From: an uncultured Tateyamaria sp.
Lineage (GTDB): Bacteria > Pseudomonadota > Alphaproteobacteria > Rhodobacterales > Rhodobacteraceae
DNA: 64,000 nt
Assembly (NCBI RefSeq): GCF_947503385.1
Contig: NZ_CANNDO010000002.1
Location: 62,001 to 126,000, forward strand
Reading direction: 5' to 3'
Shown here: positions 16,949 to 24,760 of the stretch, piece by piece
Layout: each line of letters begins with the position of its first letter
Numbering within the stretch: the first letter of the stretch is position 1
Position numbers and translations under genes: made by a program
Notes under the pieces: generated by a model
The model's input: only the letters and a program-made list of their open reading frames with translations
Database searches by the model: none
What the model was told of the DNA's origin: nothing

Positions 16949-18435
16949 TGGCCTACACACTCGGGATCGACATCGGCACCTACGAAACCAAAGGCGTGCT
17001 GGTGGACGCGGCAGGTGCCGTTCACGCGCAAGCCTCCCGTGGTCACCAGATGCTGGTGCCGCAACCCGGCTGGGCCGAACACCGCCCCGAGGAAGACTGG
17101 TGGGGCGATTTTGTCTATGTCTGCCGCACGTTGTTGCGTGACAGCGGCGTGGACCCGGCTGACATCAAGGCCGTCGCGTGCAGCGCGATTGGTCCCTGCA
17201 TGTTGCCGGTGGACGCGCAGGGCGCGCCGCTGATGAACGGCGTGCTTTATGGTGTGGATGGCCGGGCCGAGGCGGAAGTGCGCGCGCTCACCGACCGGAT
17301 CGGCGAGGACACAATCATCGCGCGCTGTGGCAACGCGCTCACCTCGCAGTCGGTGGGTCCAAAAATCCTCTGGCTGAAACATAGTCACCCCGAGATCTAT
17401 GCCAACACCGCTCATATCCTGACCTCCACCAGCTTTCTGGTGCAGCGCCTCACGGGTGAAGTGGTGATCGACCATTACACAGCGGCCAATTTTTCGCCGC
17501 TCTATGATGTCGAAACGCAGGATTGGATAGATGATCTTGCCGATGACATCCTGCCCCTCGACAAGCTGCCGCGCCTGATGTGGTCAAACGAGATTGCGGG
17601 ACACGTCACCCGGGCCGCTGCCGAGGCAACGGGCCTTGTCCCCGGCACTCCGGTGACCGCGGGCACGATCGACGCCGCAGCAGAGGCGCTGTCAGTCGGA
17701 GTGGACCGCCCGGGCGATATGATGATGATGTACGGCTCAACCATCTTCATCATCCTGCGCGCGCAATCAAAGGTCACCGACCCGCGCATCTGGTATGCGC
17801 CATGGCTGTTTGCGGGGGAACATGCCTCCATGGCGGGGCTTGCGACCTCGGGCACCCTGACCCATTGGTTCCGCGATCAAGTGGCGCGCGATCTGGACCC
17901 CGCAGAGGCGTTTCCCGCCCTCGCAAACGAAGCCGCCGCATCGCCGCCCGGCGCCAATGGATTGCTGATGCTGCCCTATTTCTCGGGCGAACGGACGCCG
18001 ATCCATAACATCCATGCCAAGGGCGCGCTCTTTGGATTGAACCTCACACACACGCGCGGCGACATGTACCGTGCCCTGATCGAAGGGATTGCCCACGGCA
18101 CGCGCCACGTGACCGACACCTTCGCGGAACTGGGCCAGTCCCCGACCCGCCTGCTGGCCGTGGGTGGCGGCACCAAGAATGCGCTCTGGCTGCAAGCCAC
18201 GTCCAATATCACCGGCATCGACCAGATCGTGTGCGAAAAGACCGTAGGCGCCAGCTATGGCGACGCGTTTCTGGCGGCGCTTGCCATCGGCACGGTCGAA
18301 CGCCCCGAAATCAGCACATGGAACCCCGCCGCGCACAGCATCACGGCCACGCCGTCCGCATCCTATGACGCGGCGCATGACCTGTTTCTGCGGCTCTACG
18401 CCCAAACCAAGGACATCGCGCGCGCATTGGGCTGA
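16948..18435 (+). CDS. FGGY-family carbohydrate kinase, xylulokinase-like
   Basis: A 495-residue two-domain sugar kinase. The N-terminal phosphate-1 motif is LGIDIGTYETKGVLVDAAG; the FGGY middle region gives VTAGTIDAAAEALSVGV; the C-terminal adenosine motif is LLAVGGGTKNALWLQATSNITG, followed by GASYGDAFLAALAIG. It phosphorylates a ketose or related sugar with ATP in the cytoplasm. It is the last gene of a btpA-M42-FGGY unit. The specific sugar cannot be read from sequence, and no regulator gene lies nearby. Confidence 0.92.
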   Translation: MAYTLGIDIGTYETKGVLVDAAGAVHAQASRGHQMLVPQPGWAEHRPEEDWWGDFVYVCRTLLRDSGVDPADIKAVACSAIGPCMLPVDAQGAPLMNGVLYGVDGRAEAEVRALTDRIGEDTIIARCGNALTSQSVGPKILWLKHSHPEIYANTAHILTSTSFLVQRLTGEVVIDHYTAANFSPLYDVETQDWIDDLADDILPLDKLPRLMWSNEIAGHVTRAAAEATGLVPGTPVTAGTIDAAAEALSVGVDRPGDMMMMYGSTIFIILRAQSKVTDPRIWYAPWLFAGEHASMAGLATSGTLTHWFRDQVARDLDPAEAFPALANEAAASPPGANGLLMLPYFSGERTPIHNIHAKGALFGLNLTHTRGDMYRALIEGIAHGTRHVTDTFAELGQSPTRLLAVGGGTKNALWLQATSNITGIDQIVCEKTVGASYGDAFLAALAIGTVERPEISTWNPAAHSITATPSASYDAAHDLFLRLYAQTKDIARALG

Positions 18436-18739
18436 AGGTCCCACTGGCGTGTATGGGGGCGGTTCAGCGACCAATGGCGCGTTTCGTCCACGATTTTGTC
18501 CTGCGACATATGGTGGCGGCTGCGCGCCTGCCCGTTTGCGATCTGGCTTGAATCCAGCGCCCCGACACACCATCCCGGGTCACACAGCACACGCCGCAGG
18601 TGTTCACAAAATTTTATTAGATTGCGTGGTTTAGTCCACAAAATGCGCTGTTTTTTGGTCATCCGCGCGTGCGGCGATCCTTACCCGTCGCAAGACCAAG
18701 GGATCGCGTTCCCCCCGCTGCGCGCCAAGGAGATCTGAA
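18436..18739 (+). promoter_or_regulatory. Upstream region of the bacteriophytochrome operon
   Basis: This 304-base stretch separates the FGGY kinase from the bphP leader. It has an AT-rich part (GTTCACAAAATTTTATTAGA, about 18602-18621) suitable for a promoter, but no clean -35/-10 pair. A TGT-N12-ACA (PpsR-type) site was looked for and not found. It ends with a strong ribosome site AAGGAG (18727-18732), which serves the short leader frame rather than bphP. Confidence 0.4.
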
Positions 18740-18805
18740 ATGCCCGAGATGCTATGTCCAGTCCTGAGGCAATCGAACGGGTGGCATCTCGCATGGGTTG
18801 TGTGA
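18740..18805 (+). CDS. Possible 21-residue leader peptide upstream of bphP
   Basis: ATG at 18740 sits 7 bases after a perfect AAGGAG and opens a frame of 21 codons (MPEMLCPVLRQSNGWHLAWV-V) closed by TGA at 18803. The bphP frame has no ribosome site at a workable distance from its own ATG (18754); its likely TTG start lies 62 bases after this stop. The peptide contains two Trp, one Cys and one His, without codon runs typical of attenuators. It could be a translated leader or a relic; translation is inferred only from the start signal. Confidence 0.4.
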   Translation: MPEMLCPVLRQSNGWHLAWVV

Positions 18806-18867
18806 AAGCGCGTTCGGATCATACTGTAGCGCGTAACAATTCGCATTTTAAGCACGAGGAAGTTGTA

Positions 18868-21417
18868 TTGAGCTCGGCAACACGCGACGTTGATATCGAC
18901 AATGCGCTGAAAAATTGTGCCGAGGAACCCGTTCACATTCCGGGACTGATTCAGTCGCACGGTGCAATCGTGGCTGTCGACAACGAAACACTGCGCCTGA
19001 CCCACGCCAGCGAGAACCTCGAAGAAGTGACCGGCATCGCACTGAGCGACGCGTTGGGAAGCAGTATCTACGACGTTTTCCCCTCAGGGCTGCGGCACGA
19101 CATGGTCAACAACCTGCTGCCCACCTACCTCAATCTCGACACGCGGCAGATCGACCCGTTTACACTCAACGGACACGCGTTGCTCGCGGGCAGTTCTCAG
19201 GCGGTCGGCAGCACGATTTTTGAGTTTGAACCCGCCGACATCCAAAGCAGCTTTACTGACAATGCCATGCAACAATTGGCCTTTTTGACACAGCAGCTGC
19301 ACACGGTTCACGACGCGGACACCCTGTTTGCCAAAAGCGTGAAGCTGTTGCAGGTCTTTACCGGCTATCATCGCATCATGATCTACGCCTTTGACGGTGA
19401 GGGCAATGGCACTGTCTGCGCCGAGGCGCTCGCCGGGGGGCTGGAGTCACTGCTTGGACTCAATTTTCCGGCGTGGGATATTCCGTCACAAGCCCGCGAA
19501 ATCATGAAGCGCACGCCCTTTCGTTACATCGCCGATGTGGACACGGCACCGGTGTCCGTCCTTGCCGCAGAGCAAGACAGCGCCCCGCTTGACATGACCC
19601 ACTCGCATTTGCGCGGCGTGTCAGAAGTGCATCTTCAGTATCTGCGCAATATGGGGACCGCTGGGTCACTTACCCTGAACGTGGTTGCGGGCGACGCGCT
19701 CTGGGGCATGATTGCGCTGCATCACGAGACACCCCGCCTGCCCGACCAGCAAACCCGCGAGATTTGCAGAAATTTCGTGCGCTTCTTTGGGCTCAAGCTG
19801 GATTCGATCCTGCAACGCGAACGGTTGCAACGCCTGCACCGCGCCGATCAACTCAGCCGGGAGCTGACAGAGACGGCAGCCGCCGGCGACGCGGATATCC
19901 GGTTCAACACCAAACTGCTGGAAGGTCTGACAGACGCCATGCGAGCGGACGGGGCGATCCTGTCCAAAGACATGCAACTGCGGACCTGCGGACTGGTGCC
20001 CCCCGAGGCTGGCCTCCAGGCGCTGTTGAAATTGGGCCAGACTCTGGACGAGCCGCTGCATTCCTCCGCTCTGCAATCGCAACACCCGGAACTGGCCCGC
20101 GCCCTTGGCCCGGACATTGCCGGGCTGCACATGACGCCCATGCGGGGCGACAGCTTTGTCGCGTTCATTCGGCGTGACCGCGAGCGTCAGGTGACATGGG
20201 CCGGCGCGCCGACCAAAGACATCGAAGGCCAAGGCGCCAATGCGCGGCTCCGCCCCAGAGGGTCCTTTGAGACCTACAAGGAGACAGTGCGCGGCACGTC
20301 CACGCCATGGCAATCCGAGGATCATCAGGTGGCGCGCGACGTGTGGTCCATCCTGATCAACTCAGAACGCAATGCGCTGATCGAAAAGACCTCGCGCCAG
20401 CAAAAAATCCTGATCGACGAGTTGAACCACCGGGTGCGCAATATCCTGTCGCTGATCCGCTCCCTGTCGCGGCAATCGCAGCATAGCGCAGACAGTATCG
20501 AAGAATACGTCCAAACCCTCGAAGCCCGGATTGAGGCGGTCGCCACAGCGCATTCGCTGGCCGTCGAACAGCCCACAGCCTATGTCAGCATTCGCGATAT
20601 TCTCGAATTGGAGGCGGAGGCGCACAGTGTCGCGCGCACACGCGTGACGATCACTGGCGAGGATATTGGGCTGAACCCGGAAATGGCTCCGATTTTTGCG
20701 CTGGTGATGCACGAGCTGATGACAAACGCGTCGAAATACGGCGCGCTGTCAGATGAACGCGGTCAGGTCGACATCCAACTGGATTTGGATGGTGAGGAAC
20801 TGATTTTGTCCTGGCGTGAATCCGGCGGCCCAGAGGTCCATCCGCCCACCCGGCAGGGCTTTGGCACGAACCTTCTTCAGAATGCGGTGCGAAACGAACT
20901 GCGCGGCACCATCTCGCAGGATTTTGCCAAAGACGGCTTTACCGCGGCGCTCAGATTGCCGGGCGATATGCTCAGCACCATGCGGTATGTCGGGCTCACC
21001 AGCAGCAACCAATCCAAACGCAACATCACGCAATCGGACGGCACCACGGCGGCATCGACGCGGGCGGCCCAGACGTGTTTGCTTGTCGAAGACAGCTTTG
21101 TTGTGTCGCTCGATACCATGCAGGTCATGAATGCCGTCGGCTTTGACGAGGTGCATACCGCCATGACGATCAGCGACGCGCGCGAGGCTATCGCCCTTGC
21201 AAAGCCCGCGTTTGCGATCCTCGACGTCAACCTGTCCGCTGGGCAGACATCCTTTGGCGTTGCGCGCGATCTTAAGGAATTGGGTGTGCCCTTTGTCTTT
21301 GTCACCGGATATGGCAGCGAAGGCGTTCCCGCAGACTTATTCCCGGATGTACAGGTTCTGAAAAAGCCATTGCGCAGCGCATCACTGGAACAGGCGCTGC
21401 AGGCGCTGGGGCTATGA
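18868..21417 (+). CDS. bphP: Bacteriophytochrome hybrid HWE histidine kinase with receiver
   Basis: An 849-residue red/far-red sensor. The biliverdin-binding Cys is C17 in NCAEEPVHIPGLIQSHG, followed by PAS, a GAF domain with FPAWDIPSQAREI and HLQYLRNMG, a PHY domain with tongue motif PRGSF, an HWE kinase (H521 in DELNHRVRNIL; N-box MHELMTNASKYGALS; the W-R-E of LSWRESGG), and a C-terminal receiver (D786 in FAILDVNLS, Lys in VLKKPL). TTG 18868 is chosen: AGGA lies 7 bases upstream and it puts Cys at the usual family position. ATG 18754 would add 38 residues unlike the family. Coupled (ATGA) to a heme oxygenase that supplies its chromophore. Confidence 0.93.
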   Translation: MSSATRDVDIDNALKNCAEEPVHIPGLIQSHGAIVAVDNETLRLTHASENLEEVTGIALSDALGSSIYDVFPSGLRHDMVNNLLPTYLNLDTRQIDPFTLNGHALLAGSSQAVGSTIFEFEPADIQSSFTDNAMQQLAFLTQQLHTVHDADTLFAKSVKLLQVFTGYHRIMIYAFDGEGNGTVCAEALAGGLESLLGLNFPAWDIPSQAREIMKRTPFRYIADVDTAPVSVLAAEQDSAPLDMTHSHLRGVSEVHLQYLRNMGTAGSLTLNVVAGDALWGMIALHHETPRLPDQQTREICRNFVRFFGLKLDSILQRERLQRLHRADQLSRELTETAAAGDADIRFNTKLLEGLTDAMRADGAILSKDMQLRTCGLVPPEAGLQALLKLGQTLDEPLHSSALQSQHPELARALGPDIAGLHMTPMRGDSFVAFIRRDRERQVTWAGAPTKDIEGQGANARLRPRGSFETYKETVRGTSTPWQSEDHQVARDVWSILINSERNALIEKTSRQQKILIDELNHRVRNILSLIRSLSRQSQHSADSIEEYVQTLEARIEAVATAHSLAVEQPTAYVSIRDILELEAEAHSVARTRVTITGEDIGLNPEMAPIFALVMHELMTNASKYGALSDERGQVDIQLDLDGEELILSWRESGGPEVHPPTRQGFGTNLLQNAVRNELRGTISQDFAKDGFTAALRLPGDMLSTMRYVGLTSSNQSKRNITQSDGTTAASTRAAQTCLLVEDSFVVSLDTMQVMNAVGFDEVHTAMTISDAREAIALAKPAFAILDVNLSAGQTSFGVARDLKELGVPFVFVTGYGSEGVPADLFPDVQVLKKPLRSASLEQALQALGL

Positions 21418-21977
21418 TGCAGGCCGAGCGCATAAATGTCCGAAAACACCTCGCCCATGTGACCGATGATGTGCATCAGGCGCTGCACCATGACCCGTTG
21501 CTATCACGTCTGATGAACCCCGGCCTGACCGCCTCCGACTATGCGGATGCACTGGCGGTTTTCCACGGTCTCTACGCGGCGGTAGAGCGGGCGCGGACGC
21601 AGATGGACGTGTATCCGGAATTCTCTGTGCACCGAGAGTGCCATAGCTTGGAGCAGGACTTGCGGCACCGTGATGGGCCGTCCTTGGGTTCGCCGCGTTT
21701 CCGGCTGGGATGCGAACACGCCGTGCTGGGCGCGCTTTATGTGGCGCATGGCGCAGCGTTTGGCCGCAACAGCATGAGGTCGAACATCCTGCACGCCCTG
21801 CCCCAGCGCCGACACCATTTCGTGGGTCTGTCACCATCAGCCGATCTGTGGACGTCCCTCCTGAAAGAACTGGACATGCGCGGACAAGTGAGTGCTGATC
21901 TTGTCCGGATCGAACAGGGAGCGGACCGGACTTTTGCCTATGTGTCGCGGTTAAGCCGCAATATTGGACGGGCCTGA
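21414..21977 (+). CDS. bphO: Biliverdin-forming heme oxygenase
   Basis: A 187-residue helical heme oxygenase. The proximal heme ligand is probably H21 in LAHVTDDVHQALH, matching the L-x(3)-T-x(3)-H pattern of the family. The distal helix glycine region is HAVLGALYVAHGAAFGRN, although the usual E-G-S/G turn is A-H-G-A here. It opens heme to biliverdin, CO and iron, giving the chromophore for the phytochrome just upstream. The start overlaps the bphP stop by ATGA; a second ATG follows immediately and is equally possible. Convergent with the ABC permease at a 23-base gap. Confidence 0.9.
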   Translation: MMQAERINVRKHLAHVTDDVHQALHHDPLLSRLMNPGLTASDYADALAVFHGLYAAVERARTQMDVYPEFSVHRECHSLEQDLRHRDGPSLGSPRFRLGCEHAVLGALYVAHGAAFGRNSMRSNILHALPQRRHHFVGLSPSADLWTSLLKELDMRGQVSADLVRIEQGADRTFAYVSRLSRNIGRA

Positions 21978-22000
21978 CGCCAACAGCCAGCAAAGGGTTG

Positions 22001-22915
22001 TTACTTGACCGCCCCGGCTGCCATTCCCTTGATGATGTACTTTTCTAGGAAGATCGCCACGACAATCAGCGGCAGGATTGCAGCCGAGGACAGCGCCGCC
22101 ATCGACCACCAATTGATGCCCTGCGAACCGGTTTGGCTCGCCACCATCACCGGAAGGGTCGTGGCATTCGTCGAACTGAGCAGAGCGGCAAAGAAATATT
22201 CGTTCCAGCACAGAACAAGGCTCAGGATGAATGCCGCGACCATCCCCGGCAGCGCGATGGGCAGCACAATCTGCAAAAACGCGCCCCAGATGCCCAAACC
22301 ATCGACCAGTGCCGCCTCCTCCAATTCCACCGGAATGCCCTGAAACTGGTCCCGCATGATCCAGATGACGATGGGCAGCACCATCAGCGTATACAGCAGG
22401 ATCAGGCCGATCTGACTGTCGAGCAAGTCCAGTGAGCGATAGAGCACGAGGAAAGGCAGGGCCAGCACCACGGGCGGCAGGATCATCTGGCTGAGGAAAA
22501 AGAACGAGATGTCCGAATTGCGCATGAACCCAAAACGGTAATTGAACCGCGACAACCCATAAGCGGCAAGTGAGCCCAAGATCACAGCCAGCAAAGAGGC
22601 CGATGTCGCAATAATCGTGCTGTTCCAAAACCGTTTCAGAAATTCCTCGCGCACGGTTGAAACCTCGCCAATAAGGCGTGGCGACAGGCCCAGCGACTCC
22701 CACCCTTTCCAGCGTGGCGTGTAATCGTACCACGGCACCATGTTGCCGCGCATCACGTCCGGGGCCAGTTTGAACGAGGTGGTGAGCGTCCAGTAGATCG
22801 GGAAAAGGCAGATGACCGCCCAAAGGATCAGCGCGCCGTAAATCGCGATCCGGCTGGCCCACCATTTGGTCTGCGCACCGCGGTCGCCCTCGTGATCCTT
22901 GAACACGGGCGTCAT
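22001..22915 (-). CDS. Carbohydrate ABC transporter permease (MalG-like)
   Basis: A 304-residue inner-membrane permease with about six helices. The EAA loop, which docks the ATPase, reads ELEEAALVDGLGIWGAFLQIVLPIALPG. The C-terminus LEKYIIKGMAAGAVK is the classical MalG-type ending (K-Y-I/F-V/I-x-G-L/M-x-x-G-A-V-K). It overlaps the upstream permease by four bases (ATGA). It forms the importer with the neighbouring permease, the solute-binding protein and the ATPase encoded divergently at 26606. Confidence 0.93.
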   Translation of the reverse strand: MTPVFKDHEGDRGAQTKWWASRIAIYGALILWAVICLFPIYWTLTTSFKLAPDVMRGNMVPWYDYTPRWKGWESLGLSPRLIGEVSTVREEFLKRFWNSTIIATSASLLAVILGSLAAYGLSRFNYRFGFMRNSDISFFFLSQMILPPVVLALPFLVLYRSLDLLDSQIGLILLYTLMVLPIVIWIMRDQFQGIPVELEEAALVDGLGIWGAFLQIVLPIALPGMVAAFILSLVLCWNEYFFAALLSSTNATTLPVMVASQTGSQGINWWSMAALSSAAILPLIVVAIFLEKYIIKGMAAGAVK

Positions 22916-24015
22916 GCGGGCCGCTCCATCCAGCGGCTCACCAGTTTGAGCAGCAAGGTGACAAAAATGATGATCAGCACAAGATAGACCATCGCCAGCA
23001 GCGTCCCGTAGCCGACATTCGACCGGTCACGATATTCGCGAAAGATAAAGCTGGTGACGGAATCCGTTGCCCCACCCGGCCCGCCGGAGGTGACGTTGAT
23101 GATGATATCGGCCAGCTTCAGTTTAAAGATGATGCGGATCACAATGGCCGTCAACGACACGGGCAACATCAACGGAAAGATCACCTCGCGGAAGCTTTGC
23201 CAACCGGTGGCGCCGTCGACCTTGGACGCCTCGATCACCTCACGTGGCAGCGCCTGCAATCCCGCCAGCAGCATGATCATCATGAACGGGATGAAGGTCC
23301 ACGCGTCCATCGCCATGATCATGAAACGCGCAATCTCGGGACTGCCGAAAAAGCTGGGTTCGAACCCCAACTCGCGCACCACGCGGCTGATGGGGCCAAA
23401 CCGGACCTCCAGCATGGATTTGCCAATCATCCACGACACAGCCACCGGGCTGAGCATCAGCGGCAACAGGAACACCACGCGAAAGAATTTGCGCGCTCGG
23501 ATTTGCGCGTTCAGCAAAAGCGCAAGGCCAAAGGCAATCACATATTCCACGCTGACTGCGAGGACGTAATAGACCATGTTTTTCAGCGCGTTCCAGTAGA
23601 ACTGATCGTTCCACATCTGTACCACGTTGTCCCAGCCATTGGGCTGCGGTCCGTTCACGGATGCAAGGTTCCAATCGGTGAACGAAATATACAGGGCAAA
23701 GAGCAGCGGAAACACCACAAGGCTGATCACAAAGAGCGCCGCGGGAAGGACAAACAGCGTCCGTTTGCCCGCCTCACCCCGCACCATCACCTGTGCCGCA
23801 CACAGCGCCGTCGCCCAAAGCATGTAGGCATAAAGCACCGGTCGCCAGTTGCTGAACCCCGCATCAATGCGCCCGGTTTCATGGGCGAACTGCCAAACTG
23901 CGAGCGCAACACACAGCGCCGCCGCGCCCCAAACCATGAGTTTCCCCATACGCTTGCGGGTCTCCGAGATGTCGTCGGCCGTCACCGTATGAAGAAGGTC
24001 GCCTTCGGTCGTCAT
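22912..24015 (-). CDS. Carbohydrate ABC transporter permease (MalF-like)
   Basis: A 367-residue permease, longer than the usual 290-310 because of an N-terminal extension of about 75 residues that holds two extra hydrophobic helices (about 28-45 and 60-78). The core begins with RTLFVLPAALFVISLVVFPLLFALYISFTDW. The EAA loop is REVIEASKVDGATGWQSFREVIFPLMLP. The TSGGPGGATDSVTSFIFREYRDRSNVGYG region is typical of MalF/UgpA-type proteins. Cotranscribed with the MalG-like partner. A plus-strand GNAT gene separates it from its binding protein. Confidence 0.92.
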   Translation of the reverse strand: MTTEGDLLHTVTADDISETRKRMGKLMVWGAAALCVALAVWQFAHETGRIDAGFSNWRPVLYAYMLWATALCAAQVMVRGEAGKRTLFVLPAALFVISLVVFPLLFALYISFTDWNLASVNGPQPNGWDNVVQMWNDQFYWNALKNMVYYVLAVSVEYVIAFGLALLLNAQIRARKFFRVVFLLPLMLSPVAVSWMIGKSMLEVRFGPISRVVRELGFEPSFFGSPEIARFMIMAMDAWTFIPFMMIMLLAGLQALPREVIEASKVDGATGWQSFREVIFPLMLPVSLTAIVIRIIFKLKLADIIINVTSGGPGGATDSVTSFIFREYRDRSNVGYGTLLAMVYLVLIIIFVTLLLKLVSRWMERPA

Positions 24016-24205
24016 GGCGCGACGTTAACGAGGACGCAACCGGCTGTTAAGTACGAAAGTCAGAAACATGGCGCAGGCCGCAAGTTGCCCGCGATGTACG
24101 CCACGCCCGGCAATCAAACGCACTGAAGGGGCGCGGCGGCGAATGGGTCCTTGTCAGGGCACGTTCGGCGGATCAAAAGCCTGAAGATCACCAAAGGAAA
24201 CAAAC

Positions 24206-24685
24206 GTGAAACCCGAGATTGAATTTGCCCGGCTGCCAAAAATCAAGCCAACGGAGATCGCCGCGCATATGTCTGATCCCCGCCTGGCCGAGCATATGCC
24301 TCTTTTGACATTTGACTGGGATGAGGCGACGGCGGCGGGATTTGTTGCAAAAAAGGAAGAACACTGGGCGCGTAACGGCCTTGGACATTGGGCGTTTCTC
24401 GCCGATGGTCAATATGTCGGCTGGGGCGGCTTTCAGAAAGAGGGCGATGAGTGGGATTTCGGATTGGTGCTGAAACCCGACCGGTTCGGCCTTGGCATTC
24501 GCATTGCACGAAAGGCGCTTGAGTTTGCCGTGGCCGACGAACGCATCCCATTCGTCACATTTCTGCTGCCACCATCCCGGCGGAACATCGGCGCGCTGAA
24601 AAGGCTTGGCGCGCGGCACATTGGCGAGGTCAATTACGACGGCGCCAGGTTTCTCAAATTCCGTCTCGAAACAGACCTGACGTAA
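24206..24685 (+). CDS. GNAT family N-acetyltransferase
   Basis: A 159-residue GNAT protein. The acetyl-CoA site is likely in GLVLKPDRFGLGIRIARKALEFAV, with a slightly degenerate Q/R-x-x-G-x-G/A motif, followed by the beta-5 strand FVTFLLPPSRRNIGALKRLGARHIGEV. Start is GTG at 24206 with AAAGGAA upstream. The substrate is unknown. The gene is on the plus strand, wedged between the binding protein and permease genes of a minus-strand ABC importer, and ends in a strong terminator (24712-24750). Confidence 0.82.
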   Translation: MKPEIEFARLPKIKPTEIAAHMSDPRLAEHMPLLTFDWDEATAAGFVAKKEEHWARNGLGHWAFLADGQYVGWGGFQKEGDEWDFGLVLKPDRFGLGIRIARKALEFAVADERIPFVTFLLPPSRRNIGALKRLGARHIGEVNYDGARFLKFRLETDLT

Positions 24686-24711
24686 CCTCCCGCATGGCGG
24701 ATCGTGGCCAA

Positions 24712-24750
24712 TGCAAAGCGCGGCACGTATGCCGCGCTTTGCAGAGTTTT
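24712..24750 (+). terminator. Rho-independent terminator after GNAT gene
   Basis: A perfect 14-base-pair stem, with arms 24712-24725 and 24730-24743 and loop CGTA, is followed on the plus strand by GAGTTTTT. On the minus strand the same hairpin lies just past the binding-protein stop (24761) but without a T-run there. It may therefore end the GNAT transcript and stabilise the 3' end of the binding-protein mRNA. Confidence 0.85.
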
Positions 24751-24760
24751 TCTTGCGAGA

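Noticed and set aside
18436-18739. PpsR/CrtJ-type TGT-N12-ACA site before bphP
   Set aside because: Looked for because of the phytochrome; only TGT-N6-ACA (18497-18508) is present, which does not fit.
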